Origin: an uncultured Acidobacteriia bacterium
GTDB lineage: Bacteria > Acidobacteriota > Terriglobia > Bryobacterales > Bryobacteraceae
NCBI GenBank assembly: GCA_903907865.1
Contig: CAIVPR010000021.1
Location: 1-62,955 of the forward strand
DNA: 62,955 nt
Direction of reading: 5' to 3'
In this document: piece by piece, positions 8,223-16,780 of the stretch
How the letters are laid out: every line of letters begins with the position of its first letter
Numbering within the stretch: position 1 is the first letter of the stretch
Program-made: the position numbers and the translations under genes
The notes under the pieces: generated by a model
Database searches by the model: none
Told to the model about the DNA's origin: nothing
Seen by the model: only the letters and a program-made list of their open reading frames with translations

Positions 8223-9159
8223 GCTTGGCCCGTTGCCTCCACCTCGAGGCGGCGAACATCCCGGCAACCACCAAAAGCGCCGAAGAGGGCTCGGGCGTCG
8301 CTGACATTACCGACGGAGCCGACAGGTTGCTGTTTGTCACGATGGGCATGTCGTTTGCGCCCCCGCCGTAGAGTCGCCCGGCGAAATTGGAGTTGCTGAC
8401 TGAAATCGCCCCGCCGGTATCCAATATGATGCCCTGCCACTCGACTGAAGGGTAGCCGCTGGTGTTGGTGCTTAGGGTTACCGACTTTCCGCCTGTCACG
8501 TTGAAAACCACTTGGTCCGAGTTCAGGTTGATCAGCGTCACGGAGCCGCCCAAGGTGGTGTTGGCGTTGAGGTTGAAGACAACGGTCTGGTTGCTGCTCA
8601 AACCGGTGCCGTTGATGGTGAGAACTTGGCCATTGGACTCCGAGAAGTTGCTCCCCACGTTGAATAGGAAGTTCCCGCTCGAATCGAGCGCGCCGGTGTT
8701 TGCGGCCACGGTCTGGGTGCCGTTAATCGAGAGGGTGGTTCCGCTTCGACCAGCCAAGGTGGCGGAAAGTGACGTCAAGTCGGTCAGATCGACCGACAGG
8801 TTCGACACGCCGTAACTGACGGAGCTCGGACCGATGTTGGCAACGTTCGTGCTCGCATACTGGCCGATGCTGGATGCCGCGAAGGAGATGCTTCCATTGA
8901 TGGTGCCGGGGCCGGAGAACGAGAGGTTTCCGGTCCCGGCAACACCGATGTTTCCGTTTACCGCCACGTTTGTAACCTGCATGGTGTGGCTGCTGGTGCC
9001 GGAGAACAGGATGTTGTAGTTGCTGCTGTTGTCGGAGGCGTTGATGCCTTGCAGTTGGCTGAAGAAGGTAGCGGAGGCCATTTGCGGCACGCACATTGGG
9101 AACAGCGCTGCCGATAGGCCAGCGCGCCCAAGCCTTCCCAGAACTTTCAGGAAGACCAT
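8215..9159 (-). CDS. PEP-CTERM sorted, choice-of-anchor-A-like extracellular protein
   Basis: This is a 314-residue exported protein. A signal peptide (MVFLKVLGRLGRAGLSAALFPMCVPQMASA) is followed by a Ser/Asn/Gly/Thr-rich beta-type region. Its end (VEWQGIILDTGGAISVSNS, then FAGRLYGGG) resembles the choice-of-anchor A domain. The C terminus is a PEP-CTERM signal: TPEPSS, a hydrophobic stretch LLVVAGMFAAS, then a basic tail. Such proteins are processed by exosortase and often belong to the biofilm or exopolysaccharide matrix. No exosortase gene lies in this window. The reading frame continues upstream of 9159, but that part has no signal peptide. Confidence 0.82.
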   Translation of the reverse strand: MVFLKVLGRLGRAGLSAALFPMCVPQMASATFFSQLQGINASDNSSNYNILFSGTSSHTMQVTNVAVNGNIGVAGTGNLSFSGPGTINGSISFAASSIGQYASTNVANIGPSSVSYGVSNLSVDLTDLTSLSATLAGRSGTTLSINGTQTVAANTGALDSSGNFLFNVGSNFSESNGQVLTINGTGLSSNQTVVFNLNANTTLGGSVTLINLNSDQVVFNVTGGKSVTLSTNTSGYPSVEWQGIILDTGGAISVSNSNFAGRLYGGGANDMPIVTNSNLSAPSVMSATPEPSSALLVVAGMFAASRWRQRAKPI

Positions 9160-9330
9160 GCTCTGATGGTAACACGAAATATTCGTCCCAAAATGGAACA
9201 CATTGCGGAAAACGAGGCGGACGCGCTGCGGCGGGCCGGGTGGCGGGACCCGCCGCGGCCGACCAGCCAGTCGGCATGGGACCCGGCATGGGATAATGAC
9301 ATTTCCGTTCACATACTCCAAGGAGCACAG

Positions 9331-10347
9331 ATGAGTCTTTCCGCAGGAAAACTGCAGCACATGAAGGCGCTGTCGAACAGCGCGGGCGTGATCGCGGCCG
9401 CCGCCATGGACCAGCGCGGCAGCTTGACGAAGGGTATCGCGTCAGCCAAGGGCATCCCGCAGAGCGAAGTCACCGACCAGATGATGGAGGAGTTCAAGGT
9501 CGCGGTCTCCAGGATCCTGACCCCGCACGCGAGCGCCATCCTCCTCGACCCCGAGTGGGGCCTACCGGCAGCCGCAGCTCGCGCCAAGGGCACCGGCCTC
9601 CTGCTGGCCTACGAGAAGACCGGCTACGAAGCCACCGACAAGCACCGGATGCCCGACCTCCTGCCCCACCTGTCCGTCAAGCGGATCAAGGAAATGGGCG
9701 CGGACGCGGTCAAGATCCTCCTCTACTACACCCCGTACTCCCCGTCGGACGTCAACGACATCAAGCACGCGTTCATTGAGCGCATCGGTGCCGAGTGCGA
9801 GGCCTACGACATCCCGTTCTTCCTCGAATTCGTCGGCTACGACGAAAACGGCGCGGACGAAAAGGCGCTCGCCTACGCCCAGAAGAAGCCGTCCGTGGTG
9901 AAGGGCTCGATGCTCGAGTTCTCCAAGCCGCAGTACAAGGTGGACGTGCTGAAGGTGGAAGTGCCGATCAACCCGGCCTTCGTGGAAGGCAGCCGCGGCT
10001 TCAAGGGCCAAAGTTCGGCAGATGCCGCTTACACGCGCGCCGAAGCCCTCGACCATTTCAGGGATTGCGCGTCGGTCGCGACCAAGCCGTTCATTTACTT
10101 GAGTGCGGGCGTGACGAACGAAGTCTTCATCGAGAACCTTGAGTTCGCGGCGGAGAGCGGCACGGATTACTCCGGCGTGCTTTGCGGTCGGGCGACTTGG
10201 CTCGACGGCGTGAAGATCTACGGCCAGCAGGGTCTGGCAGCGTTGGAAGATTGGCTTTCGACCCAGGGCGTGAAGAACATCGAGGCTGTCAACGAGGCTG
10301 TGAAGCCCGCGACGGCTTGGTGGGTTAAGGCCGGGATCACGGTCTAG
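9331..10347 (+). CDS. lacD: Tagatose 1,6-diphosphate aldolase (LacD-like)
   Basis: This gene predicts a 338-residue class I aldolase that splits tagatose (or a related ketose) 1,6-bisphosphate into DHAP and glyceraldehyde 3-phosphate. Family blocks include AAMDQRGSLTKGI, AILLDPEWGLPAA, ADAVKILLYYTPYSP, DVLKVEVPIN (candidate Schiff-base lysine) and FIYLSAGVT. The start is set by AAGGAG at 9320-9325, six bases before the ATG; an upstream in-frame ATG is ignored. No other galactose or tagatose pathway genes are adjacent, so the physiological substrate is an inference. A rho-independent type hairpin follows. Confidence 0.88.
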   Translation: MSLSAGKLQHMKALSNSAGVIAAAAMDQRGSLTKGIASAKGIPQSEVTDQMMEEFKVAVSRILTPHASAILLDPEWGLPAAAARAKGTGLLLAYEKTGYEATDKHRMPDLLPHLSVKRIKEMGADAVKILLYYTPYSPSDVNDIKHAFIERIGAECEAYDIPFFLEFVGYDENGADEKALAYAQKKPSVVKGSMLEFSKPQYKVDVLKVEVPINPAFVEGSRGFKGQSSADAAYTRAEALDHFRDCASVATKPFIYLSAGVTNEVFIENLEFAAESGTDYSGVLCGRATWLDGVKIYGQQGLAALEDWLSTQGVKNIEAVNEAVKPATAWWVKAGITV

Positions 10348-10373
10348 TCAGTTACACCCGGTTGGTTGCAGGA

Positions 10374-10403
10374 AAGGGCGGATCGCGCAGGCGGTCCGCC
10401 CTT
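10374..10403 (+). terminator. Hairpin terminator after the aldolase gene
   Basis: A perfect 9-bp stem, AAGGGCGGA paired with TCCGCCCTT, with a 12-base loop, lies 26 bases after the aldolase stop and just before the M49 peptidase gene. The 3' arm runs into CTTGTCCGTTT, only weakly T-rich, so efficiency is uncertain. Confidence 0.6.
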
Positions 10404-10417
10404 GTCCGTTTCCAGCC

Positions 10418-12391
10418 ATGCGCCATAATCAACACGTGCGCGCAATATTCCTTTTCGTCGTCGGGGCCACCGCCCTGCAAGCCCAATCCCCCTCCCCGCT
10501 GGTCGAGCGCGTCGGCAAGACAGCCTTCGTCCAAGTGGAGGCGGGCAGCTTTAACAGCCTGACGCCGAAGCAGCAGGCGCTGGCGTACTGGTTGTCGCAG
10601 GCGGCGATTGCGATCAACCCGATCATCTACGACCAGACGTCGCGGTTCGGCTTGCGACAGAAGCGCGTGCTGGAAGCCGTGGTTGCCAACAAGGCCGCCG
10701 TCGATCCGGCAGTGTATGCCAAGATTGCCGACTTCACCAAGCTTTTCTGGGCCAACAATGGGAACCACAACGAGAACACGGCGCAGAAGTTCCTGCCGGA
10801 GTTCACGCCCGCCGAACTCGCGGCGGCACTTGAAAAGGTTGGGCGCAAGGACTTGGTCGCCGAGGCCGAGGCACTGCGCCAATCCCTCTTCGACCCCGAC
10901 TTCGAGCCACTGACGACCGCCAAGAGTCCGGCTGGCGGCAAGGACATCGTGCAGTCCTCGGCCAACAACTTCTATTTCGGTGTCAGCCTGGCCGATCTGA
11001 AGGGGTTCAACGAGCACTACCGGCTGAACTCCCGGGTCGCGAGAGAGAGCGGCAAGCTTTCCGAACAGGTTTATCGCGCCGGAACGCCGGACGGGAAGGT
11101 TCGGCCGGGGCTGTATGCGGTCTATCTCAAGAAGGCCATCGACTGCTTCACCAAGGCGCGCCCGTATGCCGAACCCGCCCAGCAGAAGGTTTTGGACGAT
11201 CTGATCCGCTACTACCAGACAGGCGAATACGCCGACTGGGTCCAGTTCGGCATCGACTGGGTGGGCGACGACGAGCCTGTCGACTTCGCCAACGGCTTCA
11301 TCGAAATCTATCGCGACGCGCGCGGGGCCAAGGGCACGTCGCAGAGTTTCGTATCCATCACCGATAAGACCCTGTCCGCGAAGATCTCCAAGATCGCGGG
11401 CAACGCGCAGTATTTCGAGGATATGGCCCCGTGGGATCCGGCCTACAAGAAGCAGGGCGTGAAGCCGCCCGCCGCGCATGCGGTGGAGACCACGGTGGAA
11501 ACCGGCGACTTCCACGTGTCGACGATCGGCGACAACCTCCCCAATGAGGACGAGATCCGCGCCAAGTACGGCTCGAAGAGCTTTCTGTTCAGCGGCAGCA
11601 CGCGCGCCATGGACATCAGCGGCACGGCAGTGACCAACGAGTTCGCATTCACACCGGAGGAGGCGGCGCGGGCGGCCAAAAACTCGGCGGAGGCGCAGGA
11701 GGTGTTGGTCGCGATGCACGAGGTGATCGGGCATGGTTCGGGCAAGCTGAGTCCGAAACTTACGCGGGAGGCGTCGTTCTACCTCAAGGAGTATTTCTCG
11801 GCGCTGGAGGAGGCTCGGGCCGACCTGATGGCGCTGTGGAACGCGTTCGACCCAAAGTTGCAGGAATGGGGTGTCGTGTCGTCGAACGAGGTTGGGCGGG
11901 CGATGTATGATTCGGCGGCGCGGGTCATGGTCACGCAACTCCGGGGAATTCCCAAGGGTGATGTGATCGAGGAGGACCACCAACGGTGCCGCCAGTTGAT
12001 CGCGCGGTTCATTATGGATAAGACCGGGGCCATCGCGGTGGAGCGGCGGGACGGCAAGACTTATGTCACGGTGAAGGATTACAAGAAGATGCGCGAGGGT
12101 GTGCGCATGCTGCTGGCGGAGCTGATGCGGATCAAGGCCGAGGGCGACTACGACGCCATCAAGGGATTGATGGACCGGTATGGCGTCCATTTCGATCCGA
12201 AACTGCGAGATGAAGTGGTGGAGCGCTACCAGAAGTTGAACCTGCCGACGTATTTTGCGGGGGTTAATTCGGAGCTTTCGGCACGGTTTGACGACAAGGG
12301 GAACGTGGCGGCGGTGACGATTTCGTACCCCCGGGATGTGGTGAAGCAGCAGTTGGGATACCGCGCGATGTTTGCGGAGGTCGCCAAGTAG
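10418..12391 (+). CDS. Secreted M49-like dipeptidyl-peptidase III
   Basis: This is a 657-residue zinc peptidase with a signal peptide (ending near ALQAQ, about residue 23). The M49 signature HExxGH is present as HEVIGHGSGKL, with zinc ligands at about His434 and His439. The second motif EExRAD (EEARAD, about 464-469) supplies the third ligand, Glu. Eukaryotic enzymes have HELLGH and EECRAE with a longer spacer; bacterial members are shorter, as here. The enzyme should release dipeptides from the N terminus of short peptides, here outside the cytoplasm. It lies downstream of a terminator and appears monocistronic. Confidence 0.88.
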   Translation: MRHNQHVRAIFLFVVGATALQAQSPSPLVERVGKTAFVQVEAGSFNSLTPKQQALAYWLSQAAIAINPIIYDQTSRFGLRQKRVLEAVVANKAAVDPAVYAKIADFTKLFWANNGNHNENTAQKFLPEFTPAELAAALEKVGRKDLVAEAEALRQSLFDPDFEPLTTAKSPAGGKDIVQSSANNFYFGVSLADLKGFNEHYRLNSRVARESGKLSEQVYRAGTPDGKVRPGLYAVYLKKAIDCFTKARPYAEPAQQKVLDDLIRYYQTGEYADWVQFGIDWVGDDEPVDFANGFIEIYRDARGAKGTSQSFVSITDKTLSAKISKIAGNAQYFEDMAPWDPAYKKQGVKPPAAHAVETTVETGDFHVSTIGDNLPNEDEIRAKYGSKSFLFSGSTRAMDISGTAVTNEFAFTPEEAARAAKNSAEAQEVLVAMHEVIGHGSGKLSPKLTREASFYLKEYFSALEEARADLMALWNAFDPKLQEWGVVSSNEVGRAMYDSAARVMVTQLRGIPKGDVIEEDHQRCRQLIARFIMDKTGAIAVERRDGKTYVTVKDYKKMREGVRMLLAELMRIKAEGDYDAIKGLMDRYGVHFDPKLRDEVVERYQKLNLPTYFAGVNSELSARFDDKGNVAAVTISYPRDVVKQQLGYRAMFAEVAK

Positions 12392-12424
12392 ACTTCGCCG
12401 GAACCCGTCGCCGGACCATCAGAG

Positions 12425-12844
12425 TCAAGACGGCGGCGTCCAGAGGACGGGCGAGTGCCTGGCGATAAGGGCGAAGTCCCGCGAGTTCGCGGTTACCACG
12501 ACCGCCCCATTCCGCGCGGCCGTAACGGCAATGAGCACATCGTTTACAAGCTGGCGCCGATGCTGGGTTCCGATTCCGTCTTCACCGAGCTTGGCCAGCA
12601 CAAGACCAGCATCGCGGAAGGTCGAGAGATCCGGCGTCAGGATTCGTCCGGCCTTTTCAAATGGCTTGACAAGGTCGTCCAAGGCATCCCGGTGGCGGCG
12701 CGTTCTGCAACCGGACGCGAGTTCCAAAACAACCACCGCACTCATATAAAGGAGAGGACGACCATATGCGGACTCGAACGCGATTCTCCCGGCGGGATTG
12801 CGGAAAAAGCCGATCCAGACGTTGGAGTCGGGAACGATCTTCAC
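12425..12844 (-). CDS. PIN-domain toxin of a type II toxin-antitoxin pair
   Basis: This 139-residue protein is a complete PIN ribonuclease. The first catalytic Asp lies in VPDSNVWIGFF (residue 6), a Glu follows in VVVLELASG, and the later acidic residues are in NDVLIAVTAARNGAVVVTANSRDF. In VapC-type toxins these four acidic positions bind the metal and cleave RNA, often tRNA. Its ATG overlaps the stop of the antitoxin gene (ATGA), the normal order for such pairs. It is the only apparently intact toxin-antitoxin toxin in the window. Confidence 0.85.
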   Translation of the reverse strand: MKIVPDSNVWIGFFRNPAGRIAFESAYGRPLLYMSAVVVLELASGCRTRRHRDALDDLVKPFEKAGRILTPDLSTFRDAGLVLAKLGEDGIGTQHRRQLVNDVLIAVTAARNGAVVVTANSRDFALIARHSPVLWTPPS

Positions 12845-13059
12845 AGCAGTGCCGGGGTCGGATCAGGGTCGGGGAAGACCACCTCCAACTCAGCCAAGAT
12901 CGCACTGTTGCGTTCAAAGGCTCGGTCGATCTCGTCGCGAATCAGGATATCGCGGAGCGCCCGGGTCACCGTTTCGGTCTCCGTGCGGGCTCCGGAGATG
13001 CGCCTGGCGTCGCGGATCAAGTCGGCGTCGATCAGCCAAGTCTTTTTTACGGTTGCCAT
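12841..13059 (-). CDS. VapB-like antitoxin
   Basis: This is a 72-residue protein with the compact VapB/ribbon-helix-helix-like layout: TWLIDADLIRDARRISGARTETETVTRALRDILIRDEID, followed by an acidic/hydrophobic C-terminal tail that would bind the toxin. The start at 13059 is chosen over one 12 codons earlier because it begins the conserved domain. It overlaps the toxin gene by four bases and should neutralise the toxin and repress the operon. Confidence 0.8.
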   Translation of the reverse strand: MATVKKTWLIDADLIRDARRISGARTETETVTRALRDILIRDEIDRAFERNSAILAELEVVFPDPDPTPALL

Positions 13060-13116
13060 ACGGATGATATTAGCATCGGGCCGTATCGGATGCAACGTGC
13101 TCTGGCAGAAAATGCG

Positions 13117-13659
13117 CTAATCGAAGAGCGAGGCGACGGTGGGGGTGAAACCGGGCAGGAGCGGGGTCGAGAGCGTGTCGGCTGCGCCGAATGTCGCGGT
13201 GCCGGTGCCCCAATGGATTTCGACGGTGCGGGACTTCGGGTAGACTTGCCAAGCCTCGGCTACGCCGTGCCGGAGGTAGGTGCGGACCTTTTCGAGACTT
13301 TCGGAAGGGCGTTCCGTGGGGGAAATGACTTCGATGGCTAGGTCGGGCGCAAGCGGAATCGGGACTCGGTCGGGATCCACCTGTCGGGCTGTCGCGGGGA
13401 GCAGCACGCACACATCGGGCCGGAGACGGGTGTTGTCGCAGAGGGCAAACTCGATGGACCACGAAACCTCGGCGTCATCCCCCAAGTATGGGAGCAATAA
13501 GGATTGGATCGCGAAGACGATCTTTTGGTGCTTCAGCGTTGGGCTGGGAGTTGCAATCAAAGTACCGTCGAGAAGCTCCCACCGGCGGCCCTCCTCGTAG
13601 GGTAGGGCGTCGAAATCAGGTCCTGACATGGCTAGGGTCGCAGTCATGCTTGAGACCAT
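13117..13659 (-). CDS. Uma2-family (DUF820) putative restriction endonuclease
   Basis: This gene predicts a 180-residue PD-(D/E)XK-fold protein. The core motifs are RWELLDGTLI, RPDVCVLLP, then APDLAIEVISPTE followed by LRHGVAEAWQVYP. The D...(E)V(I)S motif and the downstream K/Y segment match Uma2. Such genes are numerous in Acidobacteria and Cyanobacteria; their biological role is not established. The start at 13659 has GGGAG eight bases upstream; an ATG at 13647 is an alternative. Confidence 0.85.
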   Translation of the reverse strand: MVSSMTATLAMSGPDFDALPYEEGRRWELLDGTLIATPSPTLKHQKIVFAIQSLLLPYLGDDAEVSWSIEFALCDNTRLRPDVCVLLPATARQVDPDRVPIPLAPDLAIEVISPTERPSESLEKVRTYLRHGVAEAWQVYPKSRTVEIHWGTGTATFGAADTLSTPLLPGFTPTVASLFD

Positions 13660-13747
13660 TATGCACGCTCCCGGAGGACGATTTGTCGCGATTTGCGTCG
13701 CGCTATGGTCCCGGCTGGGACAAATCGCCGAATAACCGAAGCGCCCA

Positions 13748-14209
13748 TCATTTTCCGGCAGGACGCACGCAAAGCACCCTGCCGTCGTAGTAGCGGTACT
13801 GGTTGGACTCGCCCGAGTGGAAGTAGAGGTCCAGGCCAGCCTCCGAACTCCATTGGTACAGCCCCGTGAGCTTGATGTTGCCCTTGATGCGGTAGCCGTA
13901 ATCGTTGTCGCCGATGTAGTAGACGCTCTTGAGTTCGTCGATGGTGGGGACGCGCCAGTCGCTGAATCCACCGACGCGGGTGTTGGTGCAGAAGATCTTC
14001 GAGTCCTTCTGGTCGATGTCGTAGCCGTTGTCGCGGGCCTGCCACATGAGTCGCGTGGCCGGGTCGGTCCAGACGCCGGTGGGTCCTGCGGCTTCGACAT
14101 TTTCGGTGTCGTCGGTGACGGTGAGTTCGACGTGGCGGCCGCTCCAGCGGTAGAGCGCGGCGGCTGCGACGACGAGGATGGCGAACAAGATAAGGGATTT
14201 CTGTTTCAT
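13748..14209 (-). CDS. Membrane-anchored DUF1566 (Lcl C-terminal-like) protein
   Basis: This 153-residue protein has one N-terminal membrane segment (SLILFAILVVAAAALY), then a DUF1566 domain: GVWTDPATRLMWQARDNG, FSDWRVPTIDELKSVYYIG, and a C-terminal YYDGRVLCVRPAGK. The WRVPT.DEL block is diagnostic. The domain belongs to the C-type-lectin-like/formylglycine-generating-related fold often seen on bacterial surfaces. It is tethered on the outer side of the inner membrane, or it is a lipoprotein-like exported protein; the role is unknown. Confidence 0.8.
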   Translation of the reverse strand: MKQKSLILFAILVVAAAALYRWSGRHVELTVTDDTENVEAAGPTGVWTDPATRLMWQARDNGYDIDQKDSKIFCTNTRVGGFSDWRVPTIDELKSVYYIGDNDYGYRIKGNIKLTGLYQWSSEAGLDLYFHSGESNQYRYYDGRVLCVRPAGK

Positions 14210-14287
14210 GTGGTTCCTTTCGAGGGTCGCAGGTTGTATCGCGGCGACTTGATGATGATAGCAGGGAATTGTGGTTGTTGGACGGAA

Positions 14288-14358
14288 AACAACGCTCCCT
14301 CGCGGTCGCGGCTCTGAAGAATCAGTGGGCTACCGAAACGACACCCCAAGGGAGGGGG
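14288..14358. repeat. Dispersed palindromic repeat, copy A (degenerate)
   Basis: The left arm CGCTCCCTCGCGGTCGCGGC is intact, the loop GAATCAG is present, but the right arm (TACCGAAACGACACCCCAAGGGAGGGG) has lost several pairs. It lies between the DUF1566 gene and rnr. Confidence 0.75.
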
Positions 14359-14372
14359 GCACAGGCATCCAG

Positions 14373-16709
14373 TTATGCCAAAGGCTGAAAGTACTTGCCC
14401 TTCTTTTTCTTCCTCGGGGGTTCCACGATGGAGAACTGTAGCTTCCGATCCAACGGATCGCAACGGTCCAGCGTCACCTTCACCCGGTCCCCTATCGAAA
14501 ACTCCCGCCGCGTCCGCTGGCCGATGATCTTGCGCACGTTTTCGTGGTAGATGTAGTGGTCGTCCGGCAGGGTGTCGATGGGGATCAGACCTTCCACGAA
14601 CAGGTCCACCAGTTCGACGAAGGCCCCGTACCGGGCAGTCGAGATGATCAGGCCGTCGAACTGCTCGCCCAACCGACTCTCCATGAACTTGGCCTTTTTC
14701 CATGCCACCAGTTCGCGCTCGGCGTCGGCGGCGCGGCGCTCATTGATGGAGCAATCCTCCGCGATGGCCTTGATTTCGCCATCATTCGAATACGTTTTGT
14801 GCTCCAACGACGCCGCCAGCAGCCGGTGGACGATCAAATCCGGATAACGGCGGATCGGCGAGGTGAAGTGCGTATAGTGGCTGGCGGCCAGCGCGTAGTG
14901 GCCCGAGTTGTCCGCCGTATACCGGGCCTGGCGCAGCGACCGCAACATCAGGAAGCTCAGAATCCGCTCCTCCGGCTTACCCGCGATCTTCGCCACCAGC
15001 CGCTGGTACGCCTTCGACGGCACCGGATTCGCCGACGGCAGCACGATATCCTTATAGACCTTCCGCCCCTCCGCCTTCTTCTCCTTGTAGCGGACCTTGG
15101 TCACCGGCACCGCGCCGATGCCGAGCGAATAGCCGAACTGGATCGCAATCTCCTCGAATTCGAGCACGCGCTTGGGGTCCGGCTCGTCGTGGGTGCGGTA
15201 GATGGCGGGGAGGTGGGTGTTTTCCAAATGCTCGGCGACCGCCTCGTTCGCCGTCAGCATGAACTCCTCAATGATCCGGTGCGCGATGTTGCGGGCTCCG
15301 CGCCCGATGCCGGTCATTTCGCCGAACTCGTCGAACTCGATTTGCGCTTCGGGGAGGTCGAAGTCGATGGAGCCACGACGGTAGCGCTTCCTCGTCAGGA
15401 TTTCCGCCAGTTCCTGCATGGTCTGGAAGCGTTCCACGAAGGCGGCGTAGCGCTCGACCATCTCGGGGTCGCCCTGCAGGACCTTGAAAACGTTGGTGTA
15501 GGTCATGCGCTCGGCGGAGCGGATGACGCCCTTGCAGAATTCCACGCCGAGGATCTCGCCCTGATGGTCCAGTTCGATCAGCGCCGACATCACGAGCCGG
15601 TCCTCGTGCGGCACAAGCGAGCAGATGTTGGTCGATAGCTCGTGCGGCAGCATGGGCACGGCGCGGTCGGGGAAGTAGACGCTGGTGCCTCGCAGACGCG
15701 CCTCGGTGTCGATGGGGCTGCCGGGTTTTACGTAGTGGCTGACGTCGGCAATGTGGACCTGGAGGGCAAAATGGCCGTTGTCGAGCTTGTCGACCAAGAC
15801 AGCGTCGTCGAAATCGCGGGCCGTTTCGCCGTCGATGGTGACGATCGGGAGATCGCGGAAGTCGCGGCGACCGCGAATCTCTTCGGCTGCGACCGTCGAC
15901 TCGATGCGGCGAGCCTGTTCGAGGACCTCAACCGGAAACCGATGCGGCAGGTGGTGTTTGCGGATGACGATTTCGACGTCGATGCCGAAGTCGTCGGGGT
16001 GGCCGAGAACCTCGACCACGCGGCCGACCGGGTTGCCGTCATGGTGGCGGTCGCCGCCGTTGCCGTATTCGAGAACTTCGGCGTTGACGATCATGCCGTC
16101 GAGGTCGGCGGGATCGTTGATCTCGATGGCCTTGACGCCGATGCGGTCCTGCTCCGGGGCGGCCTCGGGGATGGCCATTTCGAGAGGGATTTCGATCCAG
16201 TCCTTGATGCGCTCGTCGTGGGGGACGACCCACATGCCGCGCCGGGTGATGCGGAATTCGCCGACCACGGTGGGGTGGGCACGGCGGAGGACGCGGATAA
16301 CCTGTCCCTCAACCCGGCCTTCGACCCGTCCGGCAGGGCCGCGGTTGGATTGTACGCGCTCGAGGCGGACGACTGCGCGGTCGCCGTGCATGGCACCGTT
16401 GAGGGCGTCGCGGCCGAGGTAGACGTCGCCGGACATGCCGGGGATGGGGCGGTCGGGGACGAGGAAGCCAAAGCCCTCGCGGTGGACGCTGACCCGGCCG
16501 GCGGCGAATTCGTTGCCCGCGGAGGTGGCGGCGTAGTGGCCGGCGTTGAGTTCGAGGACGTCGCCGCGCGCAGCCAGGTTGTCGAGCATGGATTCGAGGC
16601 TGTCTCGCTCCTCGGCGTTGCGCAGGCGGAAGTCGCGGAAGAGGTTTTTGAGGCTGGTCCGGCCTTGCCGTTGTTTGCGGATGTGGTCCAACAGCTCGGC
16701 TTCGGTCAT
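14373..16709 (-). CDS. rnr: Ribonuclease R
   Basis: This is a 778-residue 3'-5' exoribonuclease of the RNase II/R family. The N-terminal helix-turn-helix and cold-shock domains (VSVHREGFGFLVPD, GDVYLGRDALNGAMHGDRAVVR) precede the catalytic RNB domain. In that domain, DLPIVTIDGETARDFDDAVLVDKL carries the metal-binding aspartates, followed by HIADVSHYVKPGSPID and HEDRLVMSALIELD. A C-terminal S1 domain (GLIISTARYGAFVELVDLFVEGLIPI) and a basic tail (PPRKKKKGK) complete the RNase R layout. It degrades structured RNAs. Length matches the family. Confidence 0.94.
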   Translation of the reverse strand: MTEAELLDHIRKQRQGRTSLKNLFRDFRLRNAEERDSLESMLDNLAARGDVLELNAGHYAATSAGNEFAAGRVSVHREGFGFLVPDRPIPGMSGDVYLGRDALNGAMHGDRAVVRLERVQSNRGPAGRVEGRVEGQVIRVLRRAHPTVVGEFRITRRGMWVVPHDERIKDWIEIPLEMAIPEAAPEQDRIGVKAIEINDPADLDGMIVNAEVLEYGNGGDRHHDGNPVGRVVEVLGHPDDFGIDVEIVIRKHHLPHRFPVEVLEQARRIESTVAAEEIRGRRDFRDLPIVTIDGETARDFDDAVLVDKLDNGHFALQVHIADVSHYVKPGSPIDTEARLRGTSVYFPDRAVPMLPHELSTNICSLVPHEDRLVMSALIELDHQGEILGVEFCKGVIRSAERMTYTNVFKVLQGDPEMVERYAAFVERFQTMQELAEILTRKRYRRGSIDFDLPEAQIEFDEFGEMTGIGRGARNIAHRIIEEFMLTANEAVAEHLENTHLPAIYRTHDEPDPKRVLEFEEIAIQFGYSLGIGAVPVTKVRYKEKKAEGRKVYKDIVLPSANPVPSKAYQRLVAKIAGKPEERILSFLMLRSLRQARYTADNSGHYALAASHYTHFTSPIRRYPDLIVHRLLAASLEHKTYSNDGEIKAIAEDCSINERRAADAERELVAWKKAKFMESRLGEQFDGLIISTARYGAFVELVDLFVEGLIPIDTLPDDHYIYHENVRKIIGQRTRREFSIGDRVKVTLDRCDPLDRKLQFSIVEPPRKKKKGKYFQPLA

Positions 16710-16780
16710 TATTTATATGATAGCGGGGGTTGGGGGTGATGGGATCCGCTGCGTTTCTTCATCCGCCCGACAGTCCGGGC

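Noticed and set aside
10352-12190. A 612-codon frame opposite the M49 peptidase
   Set aside because: It mirrors the codon pattern of the real gene and shows no domain.
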